Shown: piece by piece, positions 1 to 8,886 of the stretch
How positions within the stretch are numbered: position 1 is the stretch's first letter
How the letters are laid out: every line of letters begins with the position of its first letter
Source of the DNA: Verrucomicrobiia bacterium
GTDB lineage: Bacteria; Verrucomicrobiota; Verrucomicrobiia; Limisphaerales; UBA1100
Reading direction: 5' to 3'
Assembly: GCA_014239365.1 (NCBI GenBank)
Contig: JAAZZB010000004.1
Coordinates: 1 to 39,826 of the forward strand
Length of the DNA stretch: 39,826 bases
The notes under the pieces: generated by a model
Seen by the model: the letters and a program-made list of their open reading frames with translations, nothing else
What the model was told of the DNA's origin: nothing
Databases searched by the model: none
Translations under genes and position numbers: made by a program

Positions 1-158
1 AGCCCCGGGTGAAACCCGGGGGGTTAAGGAGAAAAACACGCAACCCCGAAGGGGTTGAACGCACGCTCCAGTTTAACCCCTTTGGGGTTGCTTTCTTTTT
101 GGGCGCGAATTCCCCGGGTTTCACCCGGGGCTATTTTTGTTGATTCCATTCAGGAATC
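1..158. repeat. Composite palindromic intergenic repeat, copy 1
   Basis: Nested inverted-repeat element. The outer arms (1-21 and 112-132) are perfect inverted copies, and each arm is itself a palindrome with core CCCCGGGTGAAACCCGGGG. The inner arms (41-60 and 71-90) match in inverted orientation at 18 of 20 bases and are palindromes around CCCC-GAA-GGGG. A smaller hairpin (GATTCC/GGAATC) lies at 142-158. A second copy with the same arrangement lies at 17620-17825. The left flank is cut by the window edge. The short open frame across it (55-270 plus) is repeat translation and not a gene. Confidence 0.8.
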
Positions 159-202
159 TTTTTTGAAGAATCCGTTTATCGAAAGTACGATGCAGAAACC
201 GC

Positions 203-1003
203 TTAGTTCCGCGATGGATCCACTTCGTCCGCAGTTTCCGATTCCGGCAACGGCGGTGGTTCGAGGCTGAAGACGCTGTTCAGAATCGCCTCTTTTGTTT
301 TCCAAAGCATCGTCATGGTAAACGTGACGACGAGGGTGGCGATCCACAGGATGGCGGCTTTCATCATCGCGGCGAGGCCCAAGTAGCTGCCGATGCTTTC
401 GGCAAAGGCCGGCGCGGATTGACGCAGGAGGTCGAACACCCAGTCCGCCTTTTGATGCATCCACAAGCCAATGACGAGCGTCAGAAACAGGCCGAAATTC
501 AAATACACAAACAGCCGCACGTCGGCGCGCAAAATGGGATCGGGCAACATCGCGGCGAGCCGCGCAAGTACGTGGTTAAGGTTCAGCACGTACATCATAC
601 TGGCGGTGAAAAAAATGCACGCGGAATAAACGATGTGTTTTTGTGCTTCGCCCATTTGCGTCCACGTCATTGTGTCGGACGTCATTTGCTGCTGCCAATG
701 GAGGAATGGCACGAGACCGAGCATTAGCAGCGCCAGCACTTGCGCGAAGTGCACGGTGCTCTGCCACACGCGTTCCTGTTTTTGGAAGTGCCCGATGCTA
801 TGCGTGCCGTACCACAGCAAAGCCATCGCCGCCAACGCGGGGCCGATGCCCCACGATTCCCACCACGACACCATCGTTTCCTGCACGCACACGAGCAGCG
901 CGAAGGGCAGCGCCCAAAAGAGCACCTCCAACCCGCGCACCAGTTTGCGCAAGGTGGGCATGAGATCGGGGTGCAACGGTTCGTGCGATTCAGGTACAGC
1001 CAT
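203..1003 (-). CDS. Hypothetical six-helix inner-membrane protein
   Basis: This 266-residue protein is not recognised as a named family. Six hydrophobic stretches are visible, roughly residues 25-48, 54-72, 82-103, 125-150, 163-184 and 208-235. Charged linkers separate them, and the C-terminal tail is acidic and proline-rich (EPPPLPESETADEVD). There is no signal peptide and no obvious catalytic motif. The ATG lies 2 nt after the stop codon of the arginine decarboxylase gene, so the two are almost certainly co-transcribed and probably translationally coupled. A role linked to polyamine or arginine metabolism, or simple co-expression, is possible but not shown by the sequence. The gene ends about 45 nt from the composite repeat at the left edge. 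Existence as a gene is well supported; function is unknown. Confidence 0.75.
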   Translation of the reverse strand: MAVPESHEPLHPDLMPTLRKLVRGLEVLFWALPFALLVCVQETMVSWWESWGIGPALAAMALLWYGTHSIGHFQKQERVWQSTVHFAQVLALLMLGLVPFLHWQQQMTSDTMTWTQMGEAQKHIVYSACIFFTASMMYVLNLNHVLARLAAMLPDPILRADVRLFVYLNFGLFLTLVIGLWMHQKADWVFDLLRQSAPAFAESIGSYLGLAAMMKAAILWIATLVVTFTMTMLWKTKEAILNSVFSLEPPPLPESETADEVDPSRN

Positions 1004-1005
1004 AA

Positions 1006-2967
1006 TTAAAATGAAAGATAAGTGTACTCGTCCAGGCCGCGCTCGTATTCCTCGAGCAACCGCATCCCTTCGCTGGGCTTGAGGCGGTTGTCGCGGATGG
1101 CGGCGTCGAATTGTTTTTTCATTTGGCGCTGCAAATCGCGCCGGTGGTATTGCACGCTATCGAGACTTTCGCTGAGGGATTGGCCGCGGATAATTTCTTC
1201 GATGTAATAACCGCTCGGCTCGTCGGGGTCGAGAAACACGTGGATTTCATTCACGCGCCCGAAGAGATTGTGCAGATCGCCCATCACATCCTGATACGCG
1301 CCCATCAAAAAGAATCCCAAAAAATACGACTCATTGCCTTTGCCATTTTTGCCATTTTTTTTGCGCAGTGGATGCAGCGGCAGCGTGTCGCGCACGTCCT
1401 CGAGGTCGATGAACTTCCGCACTGCGCCGTCCGAGTCGCAGGTAATATCCACCAACGTAGCCTCGCGGGTGGGGCGTTCGGTGTGGCGGCTCAGCGGCAC
1501 GATGGGAAAAAGCTGATCCACCGCCCAATGATCGAGCAGCGATTGGAACACGGAAAAGTTGCACACATATTGGTCGCCCATTCGGTCTTCCAACTCGGCG
1601 ATTTCCTCGGGCACGTGTTCCGCGTTGCGAAAATGGGCCATCACTTTTTGGCAAATTTCCCAATAGAGCGTTTCGACTTTTGCTTTTTCCTCAAGGCCGA
1701 GCACGCCGAGGGTGAACATATTGGTGGCGTCGTCCTTGCAATTAACGGCGTCGTGATACGCTGCGAGCTTGCCGCCACGCGCGAAGCCGCGCCGGATGCG
1801 TAGCAACTGCTGCACGAGCGGATGCTCCTCTTTGCCGTATTTCAAATGCGGCTTACGCGTCTTCGGCGTTTTGTTGTTTGCGCCAAATACTTCTACTAAC
1901 AACACGCTGTGATGCGCCACCACGGCGCGGCCACTTTCGCTGATGAGATTCGGATGCGGCACGTCCTCGGCATTGCACACTTCGGCGACGGTTTGCACCA
2001 CGTCGTTGGTGTATTCTTGCAGCGAGTAGTTTGCGGAACTTTCAAACGCGGCGCGCGACCCATCGTAATCCACCGCCAACCCACCACCGACGTCGAGGTA
2101 TTCCAGCGGGAAACCCAACTGCCGCACCTTCGCATAAAACCGCGCGCCTTCCTGAACGGCTTTGCGCACGGTGAGAATATCCGGCACTTGCGAGCCGATG
2201 TGAAAATGCAGCAACCGAAAACAATCCTCCCAACCCTCGGCGCGCAACAACTCGATGGCGGCCATTAGCTCGGCGGTGTTGAGGCCGAACTTCGCATCCT
2301 CGCCGCCGCTGTCCGCCCACTTGCCGGTGCTGCGACTGAGCAAGCGCATCCGAATGCCGAGCTGCGGTCGCACGCCTTCGCGTTTGGCTACCGAAATTAT
2401 CCGGCGCAATTCGTCGGGCTTCTCCACCACCAAAACCACTTGCCGCCCAAGCCGCGTGCCCATCAGCGCCGTGCGGATGAACGCGTCGTCTTTGTAGCCA
2501 TTGCAAATCAGCAAACTGCCCGGCTCATCCTGCAATGCGAGCGCCGCGTGCAATTCCGGTTTGCTGCCCACCTCCAACCCAAACCCGTGCGTCCGACCGG
2601 CATCGAGAATTTCCTCCACCACTTCGCGCAGCGAATTCACCTTCACCGGAAACACCCCGCGATAGCGCCCCGTGAAGTCGTGCGCCTCAATCGATTTGCC
2701 AAACGCCGCGCAAATCGCCTCCACTCGATGCCGCAAAATATCCTGAAACCGCACCAACAACGGCGCCTTCAACCCCCGCTCGCGGGCCGTCGCCAGCACT
2801 TCCATCAGCTCCACCTCCGCGCCGGCCGCCTGTTGCGGACGCGCCACCACGCGGCCGCCGGCGTTGATGCCAAAATACTCCGCGCCCCAGCGATCGATAT
2901 TGTACACGGCACGCGCGTCTTCAATCGTCCACTGGCCGTTCGTATTTTCTTCGGCGGCATCCGTCAT
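1006..2967 (-). CDS. speA: Biosynthetic arginine decarboxylase
   Basis: The gene encodes a PLP-dependent enzyme of 653 residues, the usual length of the SpeA family, that converts L-arginine to agmatine and CO2 as the first step of the agmatine route to putrescine and spermidine. The N-terminus (WTIEDARAVYNIDRWGAEYF) is the typical SpeA opening. The PLP-binding lysine is K109 in RGVFPVKVN. A glycine-rich phosphate-binding segment (LDVGGGLAVDYDG) and HFHIGSQ follow. The C-terminal half carries the fold-III active-site motif TCDSDG. It is expected to be cytoplasmic and to need Mg2+ and PLP. It heads a two-gene unit with the membrane protein at 203-1003 and is divergent from the Nif3-family gene across a 79-nt gap, where a plausible promoter for speA is visible. 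Confidence 0.96.
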   Translation of the reverse strand: MTDAAEENTNGQWTIEDARAVYNIDRWGAEYFGINAGGRVVARPQQAAGAEVELMEVLATARERGLKAPLLVRFQDILRHRVEAICAAFGKSIEAHDFTGRYRGVFPVKVNSLREVVEEILDAGRTHGFGLEVGSKPELHAALALQDEPGSLLICNGYKDDAFIRTALMGTRLGRQVVLVVEKPDELRRIISVAKREGVRPQLGIRMRLLSRSTGKWADSGGEDAKFGLNTAELMAAIELLRAEGWEDCFRLLHFHIGSQVPDILTVRKAVQEGARFYAKVRQLGFPLEYLDVGGGLAVDYDGSRAAFESSANYSLQEYTNDVVQTVAEVCNAEDVPHPNLISESGRAVVAHHSVLLVEVFGANNKTPKTRKPHLKYGKEEHPLVQQLLRIRRGFARGGKLAAYHDAVNCKDDATNMFTLGVLGLEEKAKVETLYWEICQKVMAHFRNAEHVPEEIAELEDRMGDQYVCNFSVFQSLLDHWAVDQLFPIVPLSRHTERPTREATLVDITCDSDGAVRKFIDLEDVRDTLPLHPLRKKNGKNGKGNESYFLGFFLMGAYQDVMGDLHNLFGRVNEIHVFLDPDEPSGYYIEEIIRGQSLSESLDSVQYHRRDLQRQMKKQFDAAIRDNRLKPSEGMRLLEEYERGLDEYTYLSF

Positions 2968-2989
2968 CGGCGGGGCATCATAGGGATGA

Positions 2990-3018
2990 AAAATAGTTTT
3001 TCAATACGGGCATTGCAA
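2990..3018 (-). promoter_or_regulatory. Candidate sigma70-type promoter for speA
   Basis: On the minus strand, TTGCAA (3013-3018) and TATTTT (2990-2995) are separated by exactly 17 nt, each matching four of six consensus positions. Initiation would fall near 2983, giving a leader of about 16 nt before the speA ATG. No Shine-Dalgarno sequence is visible. This is pattern matching only. Confidence 0.35.
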
Positions 3019-3046
3019 AATTTTCCGCGAGGGCCTTTTATGCCGG

Positions 3047-3820
3047 ATGCCATCCGTTCAGAAAAAAGCAAATCTCAAAACCATCGTGGCTCACTGCGAC
3101 AAGACGCTGCGCCTCGATGCCATCGGCGATTACGACGGCGCGCACAATGGTTTGCAGGTGGAAAACAACGGGCGCATCACCCGCATCGCCGCCGCCGTGG
3201 ACGCTTCGCTCGCCACTGTGCGGATGGCCGCCGCAGCGAAGGCGGATTTGTTGGTCGTCCATCACGGCCTTTTTTGGAGCCCGCAACTGCCGTGGACCGG
3301 CCCCAAGCGCGCGCTCATCGGTGCGTTGGTGGAAAACAATCTCGCCGTGTACAGCGCCCATTTGCCGCTGGACGCCCATCCGCGCCTCGGCAATAACGCC
3401 GGTCTTTGCAAAGCGCTGAAGTTCACCAAGCCTAAACCGTTTTTTGAAGAACACGGCGCGCCCATCGGCCTGCGCGTGAGCACAAATTTGTGCCGTGATA
3501 TTTTGGCTTCGCGATTAAAAACCATCCTCGGCGCGCCGCCCACGCTCTTGCGCGGTGGGCCGAGTGTTTGCAAAAAGATTGGCATCGTCACCGGCGGCGC
3601 GGGCGGCAGCATCGCGCGCGCGGCGGCGGCAGGGGTGGACACCTTCATCACCGGCGAAGGCCCGCATTGGACCGGCGCGCTGGCGGAGGAATTGGGGATC
3701 AACGTTTTTTACGGCGGCCACTACGCGACCGAGACGTTTGGTGTGAAGGCGCTGGCGGCTCATCTGTCGAAGCAGTTTCGTCTGCCGTGGGAGTTTCTGG
3801 ATCATCCGACGGGACTGTGA
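3047..3820 (+). CDS. Nif3-like dinuclear metal-centre protein
   Basis: A 257-residue member of the Nif3/YbgI (DUF34) family, toroidal hexamers with a two-metal site whose physiological substrate is unsettled; annotations as GTP cyclohydrolase I type 2 are uncertain. Family metal ligands are visible: H72-H73 in LLVVHHGLFW, H105 in YSAHLPLDAH, and H225/E229 in GGHYATE near the C-terminus. The opening has the usual DNGLQ-like segment, here AHNGLQVE. The single-domain length is the short form without a PII-like insertion. The ATG at 3047 begins directly before the conserved region; an ATG at 3040 is in another frame. The last 122 nt, including the HxxTE motif, overlap the convergent YfhO-like gene on the other strand. 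Confidence 0.9.
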   Translation: MPSVQKKANLKTIVAHCDKTLRLDAIGDYDGAHNGLQVENNGRITRIAAAVDASLATVRMAAAAKADLLVVHHGLFWSPQLPWTGPKRALIGALVENNLAVYSAHLPLDAHPRLGNNAGLCKALKFTKPKPFFEEHGAPIGLRVSTNLCRDILASRLKTILGAPPTLLRGGPSVCKKIGIVTGGAGGSIARAAAAGVDTFITGEGPHWTGALAEELGINVFYGGHYATETFGVKALAAHLSKQFRLPWEFLDHPTGL

Positions 3821-6791
3821 TTTCCAAATCCTCCTCTGCGTCTTCATCGTCATCTTCACGCGGCTTGCCCGGCATAAAAATCAACAACGCGCCGAGCACG
3901 CCCGCCAATCCAAGCCCCGCGAGGCTGATGCGAATACTGCCCGCCTCCGATGCGAACTTAAATTCCACCGTGTGTTTCCCCGGCGACAAATGCACGCCGC
4001 GCATTAAATAATTCGCCCGCAACAACGCCGCCGGTTTTCCATCCACCGTCACTTGCCACGCCGGATGATGTTTGTCGTTTAGCATTAACACCGTGGAGGT
4101 TTCCGCATCCGTCGAAATCACCACTCGTTTGGGATCATAAAATTCATAACGCGCGGGCACGACTTTTGCATTCGCATCGGTGCTATCCGGCGCGGGAATT
4201 TCCTCCGCCACCAACACCTCCCGATGCGGATCCCATTCCGGATCCGGCAACAACGCCAGCGCCGCCTCATCCGCCACCCCACTCCGCCAATGCGAGTACA
4301 CCCCCGCCCGCGGTAAGGCGTCTTCAAACTCCACCAACGCCAGCAACCCACGCGGCGTGGCTTTGGCGGTGTAGTTTGGCACGCCATTGGTGATGCCCGG
4401 CCGCGCGACTAAATTAAACGCTTCGCGCAACCGAAATGCATTGGTGTGCGTGCCAAACATTTTGGGTAATTCCGGAAGGATACTCACGCGCCCGCCCAAC
4501 AGCCAACGCGTGCTGGTGAGCTCCATCGAGCGCCGTGGATTCGCGCCCACCGCCGCGCGGTACGCGGCATTCTCCGGTGCCACGCGCGGTTCTTGAATGA
4601 GATCCACCGTATGAATTCGGTGCCACGGAAAGAGCCCCTGTTTCCAGTCGGTTTGATACACCTGAAAAAATAACTGCAAGTACTGCGTCTGCGCGCTCAA
4701 GTCTCCGATGGCGATTTCCAATTGGTTTTTCTTGATGGGATCCGCCGTGCCTTGGTGCTCCAAAATTAATCGCTGTTGCTGCTGCGCCAGCGTGCGCAAT
4801 TCAGAAACCATCACGCCTTGCGCAAACTGTACGCGCTGTTCGTAAGGCCGTTGGCTGAGAATGCGCACGATGTCGTTCGAGGCGTATTGAGTAAGGTGAT
4901 TAAAATGCACGACAAACGGCGCACTGCCCCTCCCGAGGTCGGCACACAAAAGCGCGCCACACGCCACCCAAACCCAACCCGCGCGCGCGCCGCCCATCAT
5001 CAGCGCCATCCAGCACACCCCCAACAACAACACGACCAAAGCCACCCCGCCAGCGGTGACGCTTTGGCTCGCCATTTCTCTGGCCACCCCTTCCTCAAAC
5101 CCAAGGGAGTCGATGAGATGCATCCGAAGGTCCGGCAAGGACACGACGTAAATTGTCCAAGCCAATAACGCGACCCCCAAAACCCCCAACAACCCCTTCC
5201 CCCAAGTGCGATCCCAACCGCGCAAGGCGGCCAATCGTTTGGACAACGAAATGCTCGAAGGCGAATTTGAAAGGTATGCCCGCCTCATCCCTTCCAGCCC
5301 ATAAACAAACAGCACCGCCAACGCCACACTCAGCGGGTGCATAAATTTAATGGGATTACGGATGGTATCAAAAAACGGAAGTTTATAAATCAGTTGATAA
5401 AACGGCGCGTGATGTCCCCAAGCCAACAGCAAACATCCGAGCGCGCCCGCGGTCCAAAGCCAAACCCAACGCCGCTCGGCGGGGCTGTACACGCCATTCT
5501 TGCGGAGGCTTTGCAGCAATGCCCACGCCGCAACCAACAACACCAACAGCCCCGCGTACAAGCCGGGATACGCGTGCCGCTTGAATGGCGCGCGCTGTGC
5601 GCCGACCGCCTTCGCGTAGGAATCCAATGCATTCGCGTGACTGCGGGGATTTTCCGCCAAAGCACGAGTGTAGGCCGGCTCCTGTCCCACGCCGCCCCAG
5701 TAGCGGTGGGAATTGGAAACCGGCAGATTGAGCCAGCCGTGCGGACTATCGCGATACCCAAACAAGCCCGAAATGGCCAGCCGCAACGATTCGCCCGGCG
5801 GCACGCTCCATTGAGTGGCTGAGTCAAACTGTTGCTGCCGGATTTGTTCGAGCTGAGTGAGGCGTTGCTTTTCCACTTCAGCCAACAATTTTTGTTTTTG
5901 GAACGCATCAAGATCGGTTGCGGCCTGGATCTGTGCGCGCGCTTGTTGCACGGCATCATCCAAACGCATTAACGGCGTCGCCTTCATTGCCGCCGCGGTG
6001 CCGCCTGCGGTTTGAAAAAGATTCACCAACGTATGGCCCGCCATCAACGCGGCTGCCACGGCGATAACGCCAACTTTGGCAAACCCAAGCAAACTCTCAG
6101 GAACAAGGCGAACAGCTTTTTGCCCATCGCGATTGAGCACCGCCACAAACACCACCGCCGCCACGCACAGGCTGAAGATGCCGCCGACATCAAAGCTCTC
6201 CATCACGCCCTGCCCGAGCGCAAAGCCGCCCAGCGCCGTCCACGCCCAAACGCGCCAGCCGGTTTGCCGCAAGCCGTGGAACACCGCCGCCAAACACAAA
6301 CACGCGCCCGCCGCGCCGAGGGGCACGCTGGGCAAACCCCAAGTGGCGTGCGTCAGCAAATCGCCATTGAGCGCCAACGCCAACGCGCCGAGCACGCAGA
6401 CCGGTTGCGAAAATCGCAGCGCGCGGAAAAGCAGCCAACCGCTAAACCCAAGCAACAGCAGCGCCATCGGGGCGTAAGTTTTGGCAAAGAGCACCGGGCC
6501 GCTGTCGCCGCCCAACGCGAGGCACACATCAAAATAAGCTTTGGTGAAGTTGGGCATCGCCGAAGGCACCTCGCCGCCCAGCCAGTTTTGATCCTGCCAA
6601 AAACTCCAGCCGGATTGTTCATCGAAGGCGTGCGACTGAATTCCCGCGAGCGGGGAATCATTGGCGAAAATGACCTGCCCGCGCTCGAGGCTGCCGCGAA
6701 AGAGAAAGCCCAGCACCAACGCCAGACACGCGAGCACAATCAGCGCGTCGAGCCACTTGGGAGAACGGGATTCGCTTGAAGATTCGGACAT
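3699..6791 (-). CDS. YfhO-family multi-pass membrane protein
   Basis: About 1030 residues. The N-terminal two-thirds holds many transmembrane helices interrupted by large non-membrane segments. The C-terminal part contains the beta-rich signature of bacterial YfhO-like proteins: a run on Trp-Gln-Val-Thr-Val-Asp-Gly-Lys-Pro, then YLMRGVHLSPGKHTVEFKF and a last helix. YfhO relatives act in glycosylation of envelope polymers (the Listeria and Bacillus members modify teichoic acids), so a glycan-transfer role in the inner membrane fits the upstream sugar genes. The start at 6791 lies 8 nt after the preceding glycosyltransferase stop; a longer in-frame extension to 6866 would invade that gene. The tail after the last helix is acidic, then Arg/Lys-rich (SRSRSGRRKKR), and is encoded antisense to the end of the Nif3-family gene. 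Last gene of the glycan operon. Confidence 0.85.
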   Translation of the reverse strand: MSESSSESRSPKWLDALIVLACLALVLGFLFRGSLERGQVIFANDSPLAGIQSHAFDEQSGWSFWQDQNWLGGEVPSAMPNFTKAYFDVCLALGGDSGPVLFAKTYAPMALLLLGFSGWLLFRALRFSQPVCVLGALALALNGDLLTHATWGLPSVPLGAAGACLCLAAVFHGLRQTGWRVWAWTALGGFALGQGVMESFDVGGIFSLCVAAVVFVAVLNRDGQKAVRLVPESLLGFAKVGVIAVAAALMAGHTLVNLFQTAGGTAAAMKATPLMRLDDAVQQARAQIQAATDLDAFQKQKLLAEVEKQRLTQLEQIRQQQFDSATQWSVPPGESLRLAISGLFGYRDSPHGWLNLPVSNSHRYWGGVGQEPAYTRALAENPRSHANALDSYAKAVGAQRAPFKRHAYPGLYAGLLVLLVAAWALLQSLRKNGVYSPAERRWVWLWTAGALGCLLLAWGHHAPFYQLIYKLPFFDTIRNPIKFMHPLSVALAVLFVYGLEGMRRAYLSNSPSSISLSKRLAALRGWDRTWGKGLLGVLGVALLAWTIYVVSLPDLRMHLIDSLGFEEGVAREMASQSVTAGGVALVVLLLGVCWMALMMGGARAGWVWVACGALLCADLGRGSAPFVVHFNHLTQYASNDIVRILSQRPYEQRVQFAQGVMVSELRTLAQQQQRLILEHQGTADPIKKNQLEIAIGDLSAQTQYLQLFFQVYQTDWKQGLFPWHRIHTVDLIQEPRVAPENAAYRAAVGANPRRSMELTSTRWLLGGRVSILPELPKMFGTHTNAFRLREAFNLVARPGITNGVPNYTAKATPRGLLALVEFEDALPRAGVYSHWRSGVADEAALALLPDPEWDPHREVLVAEEIPAPDSTDANAKVVPARYEFYDPKRVVISTDAETSTVLMLNDKHHPAWQVTVDGKPAALLRANYLMRGVHLSPGKHTVEFKFASEAGSIRISLAGLGLAGVLGALLIFMPGKPREDDDEDAEEDLEITVPSDDPETPTADETASTDEPPAPSHQTSRSRSGRRKKR

Positions 6792-6799
6792 CAAAAATC

Positions 6800-7759
6800 T
6801 CAGCGGCGACCTTGCCCCGAAACACCGCGCAAGGCAACGGCCAAGTTGCCCAGCATCCCCGCCCACGGGCCGGTGAGTGCGCGGGTGGCTTGGTCAATTT
6901 CACGGCGGTAATGCGGCGTCTCATCCATCGATTGCGCGCGCTTCACGCGGCTGCGCGCAGCGAGCAGACAACGCTGGCGAAAACTCCACAGCCACGCACC
7001 GAAGCCCGTTTTTTCCAACAACGCCGAGGCCGCCACCATCGCCTGCCATTCATCGGCAATCACTGCGCCCGGCTCGCGGCGGTTGCGCGAAGTGGTGGTG
7101 TGCTCGTGCCGCCGATATTCGCAAAGGGCCGAAGGCACTTCGATCACCGCCTCGCAGGTTGCCGCCAGTTCCGCATAAAAAACGGCATCGGCGCATTGAA
7201 TGAAGTGCGTAAGAAATTCAACCGGCAACAATTCGCGATTCGTTTTCATCAAAACCGCCGGCAAACAAATCGTCCGCAAATCCGCCTGCGACGCGATGAA
7301 TTCTTTTTGCGGAATATCGATGGGCGCGCCGCCGGGCACAATCGGAAACGGACACATCAAATCCCCGCCCTCCACCAACGCGCCCTCTTCACCAATCACT
7401 TCGTACGCCGCATAAACCAGCGCGCGACCATCCACATTTTCCAACGGCTCAAGCATCCGCTCATAAAACTCCGGCTTGATCAGATCATCCGCCGTGAGCA
7501 AATGCAGCACGTCCGCCTCCTCCGCGTATCGCAACGCGTCATTAAAATTTTCCGTGGACGTTACGTGTTTTTCGCAAAGCCGCCATTCGAAGCCTTCTTT
7601 TTCAAACGCCTTGGCGATGCGATGCGTGCCATCGGTGGAACAATTATCTTGGATGATCACACGATCGGGCCGACGCGTTTGGCTCGCCACCGATTCCAGC
7701 GTGGCTTCAAGAAAACGCTCGCCGTTGTAAACGGGAATGACTGTAACGAGTCGGCTCAT
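6800..7759 (-). CDS. Family 2 glycosyltransferase
   Basis: A 319-residue GT-A fold enzyme expected to transfer a sugar from a nucleotide donor at the cytoplasmic face. The N-terminus MSRLVTVIPVYNGERFL is the classic GT2 opening. The nucleotide-binding acidic motif appears as QDNCSTDG (residues 37-44), and the metal-binding DxD equivalent as LLTADDL with D91/D92. An acceptor-side segment (FIQCADAVFYAEL) and a basic C-terminal region (RQRCLLAARSRVKRA) follow, without transmembrane helices. The ATG at 7759 forms an ATGA overlap with the stop of the aminotransferase gene, which decides the start over a 30-codon longer frame. The gene lies between the DegT aminotransferase and the YfhO-like gene, so it probably adds a sugar made by this cluster to the glycan. 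Confidence 0.9.
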   Translation of the reverse strand: MSRLVTVIPVYNGERFLEATLESVASQTRRPDRVIIQDNCSTDGTHRIAKAFEKEGFEWRLCEKHVTSTENFNDALRYAEEADVLHLLTADDLIKPEFYERMLEPLENVDGRALVYAAYEVIGEEGALVEGGDLMCPFPIVPGGAPIDIPQKEFIASQADLRTICLPAVLMKTNRELLPVEFLTHFIQCADAVFYAELAATCEAVIEVPSALCEYRRHEHTTTSRNRREPGAVIADEWQAMVAASALLEKTGFGAWLWSFRQRCLLAARSRVKRAQSMDETPHYRREIDQATRALTGPWAGMLGNLAVALRGVSGQGRR

Positions 7760-8886
7760 TTTACACCGAGGATGCCGCGCAACGTTTCCGCCACGCGTTG
7801 CACTTGCTCTTGCGTGAGGTTCAGTGCCGACGGCAGGTTGATGCCCCACGGACTGAGACGATAACTCACCGCATTCCGCTTGCGCGCCACTGCCGCTTCC
7901 GCGTGCCCCTCGTATGCCGGCAAACTACTGAGCGGATGAAACATCGGCCGGCTGTCGATGCCTTCCACTTCGAGCGCCGCCATCAGTTTTTCCTTCGGCC
8001 ACTCCAGCATCGGATCAAGCACGGCGGTGACCATCCAAAATGTGTTCTTTGTATTGGCCGGTTCGTGATTCAAAGTGATGCCTTCCACGCCCGCCAATGC
8101 TTCGCGATACCATTCAAAAATTTCCCGCTTGCGGGAAACTAATTCCTCCGCGCGCTCCACCTGCGCCAAACCAATCGCCGCGGCCACCGGCGGCATTTTG
8201 TATTTGAACGCGACTTCCGTGTTGTTGAAATGCACGTCACCCGGCTCGCGGCCGTGGTCGCGCAATTGCATCACGCGCGCGTGCAATGCGTCGTCATCAG
8301 TCACAAGCATTCCGCCCTCGCCGGTGGTGAACGTTTTGGAACCGTGAAAACTAAACGCCGCCACATCGCCCAACGCACCCGCCTTGCGTCCGTCAAATTC
8401 GCTGCCGATGGCCTCGGCGGCATCTTCGATTATTTTTAAGCCGTGTTCATCCGCAATCGCCCGCAGCGCGGCATAATCCGAAATGCCGCCGTACAAATCC
8501 ACCGTCAAAATCGCCTTCGTGTTTTCGGTAATGCACGCACGCACGCTCTCGGCGCAAACGCACCATGTGTTTTCATCCACATCAGCAAACACCGCCGTGG
8601 CGCCGACATATGAAATCGGCGCGGCGCTGGCAATCCACGTGAGGTCCGGCACAATCACTTCATCGCCCGGCCCAACGCCAGCTGCCGCCAACGCGAGGTG
8701 CAACCCCGAAGTGCACGAGGGCAAACTCACCGCGTGCTTCACTCCAATGTAGTTGGCAAAAGCGGCCTCAAAGCGGCGCGGATATTCGCCCGCGCGATCA
8801 TACCAACCATTCGTCGCTGCGTCGGTGGCGTAATCGATCTCCCGCTGCGTGATGCTCGGACCGGCGATGGGGATGCGATCGCTCAT
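7756..8886 (-). CDS. DegT/DnrJ/EryC1-family sugar aminotransferase
   Basis: A 376-residue PLP enzyme of the family that transaminates keto groups of nucleotide sugars, usually at C3 or C4 with glutamate as donor. The Schiff-base lysine is K184 in SFHGSKTFTTGEGGM, the cofactor-nitrogen-binding acid is D155 in IIEDAAEA, and the phosphate-binding segment is SCTSGLHLAL (57-66). Other family marks are PDLTWIASAAPISYVGA and NTKNTFWM. The start at 8886 shares one base with the upstream stop (TAATG) and avoids a five-codon extension. With GNAT and WbqC genes two or three positions upstream, the product is probably an N-acylated amino sugar branch of the glycan. The exact sugar cannot be told from sequence; the CDP-sugar made by rfbFG is one candidate substrate. 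Confidence 0.92.
   Translation of the reverse strand: MSDRIPIAGPSITQREIDYATDAATNGWYDRAGEYPRRFEAAFANYIGVKHAVSLPSCTSGLHLALAAAGVGPGDEVIVPDLTWIASAAPISYVGATAVFADVDENTWCVCAESVRACITENTKAILTVDLYGGISDYAALRAIADEHGLKIIEDAAEAIGSEFDGRKAGALGDVAAFSFHGSKTFTTGEGGMLVTDDDALHARVMQLRDHGREPGDVHFNNTEVAFKYKMPPVAAAIGLAQVERAEELVSRKREIFEWYREALAGVEGITLNHEPANTKNTFWMVTAVLDPMLEWPKEKLMAALEVEGIDSRPMFHPLSSLPAYEGHAEAAVARKRNAVSYRLSPWGINLPSALNLTQEQVQRVAETLRGILGVK

Noticed and set aside
55..270. A 71-residue plus-strand open frame in the first repeat
   Set aside because: It is the translation of the palindromic element (RVSPGA-type peptide) and overlaps the end of the membrane protein gene.
2440..3396. A 318-residue plus-strand open frame across the end of speA and the start of the Nif3-family gene
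   Set aside because: It is antisense to well-recognised SpeA sequence and out of frame with the Nif3-family gene; its composition is Arg/His/Ala-rich like other shadows here.
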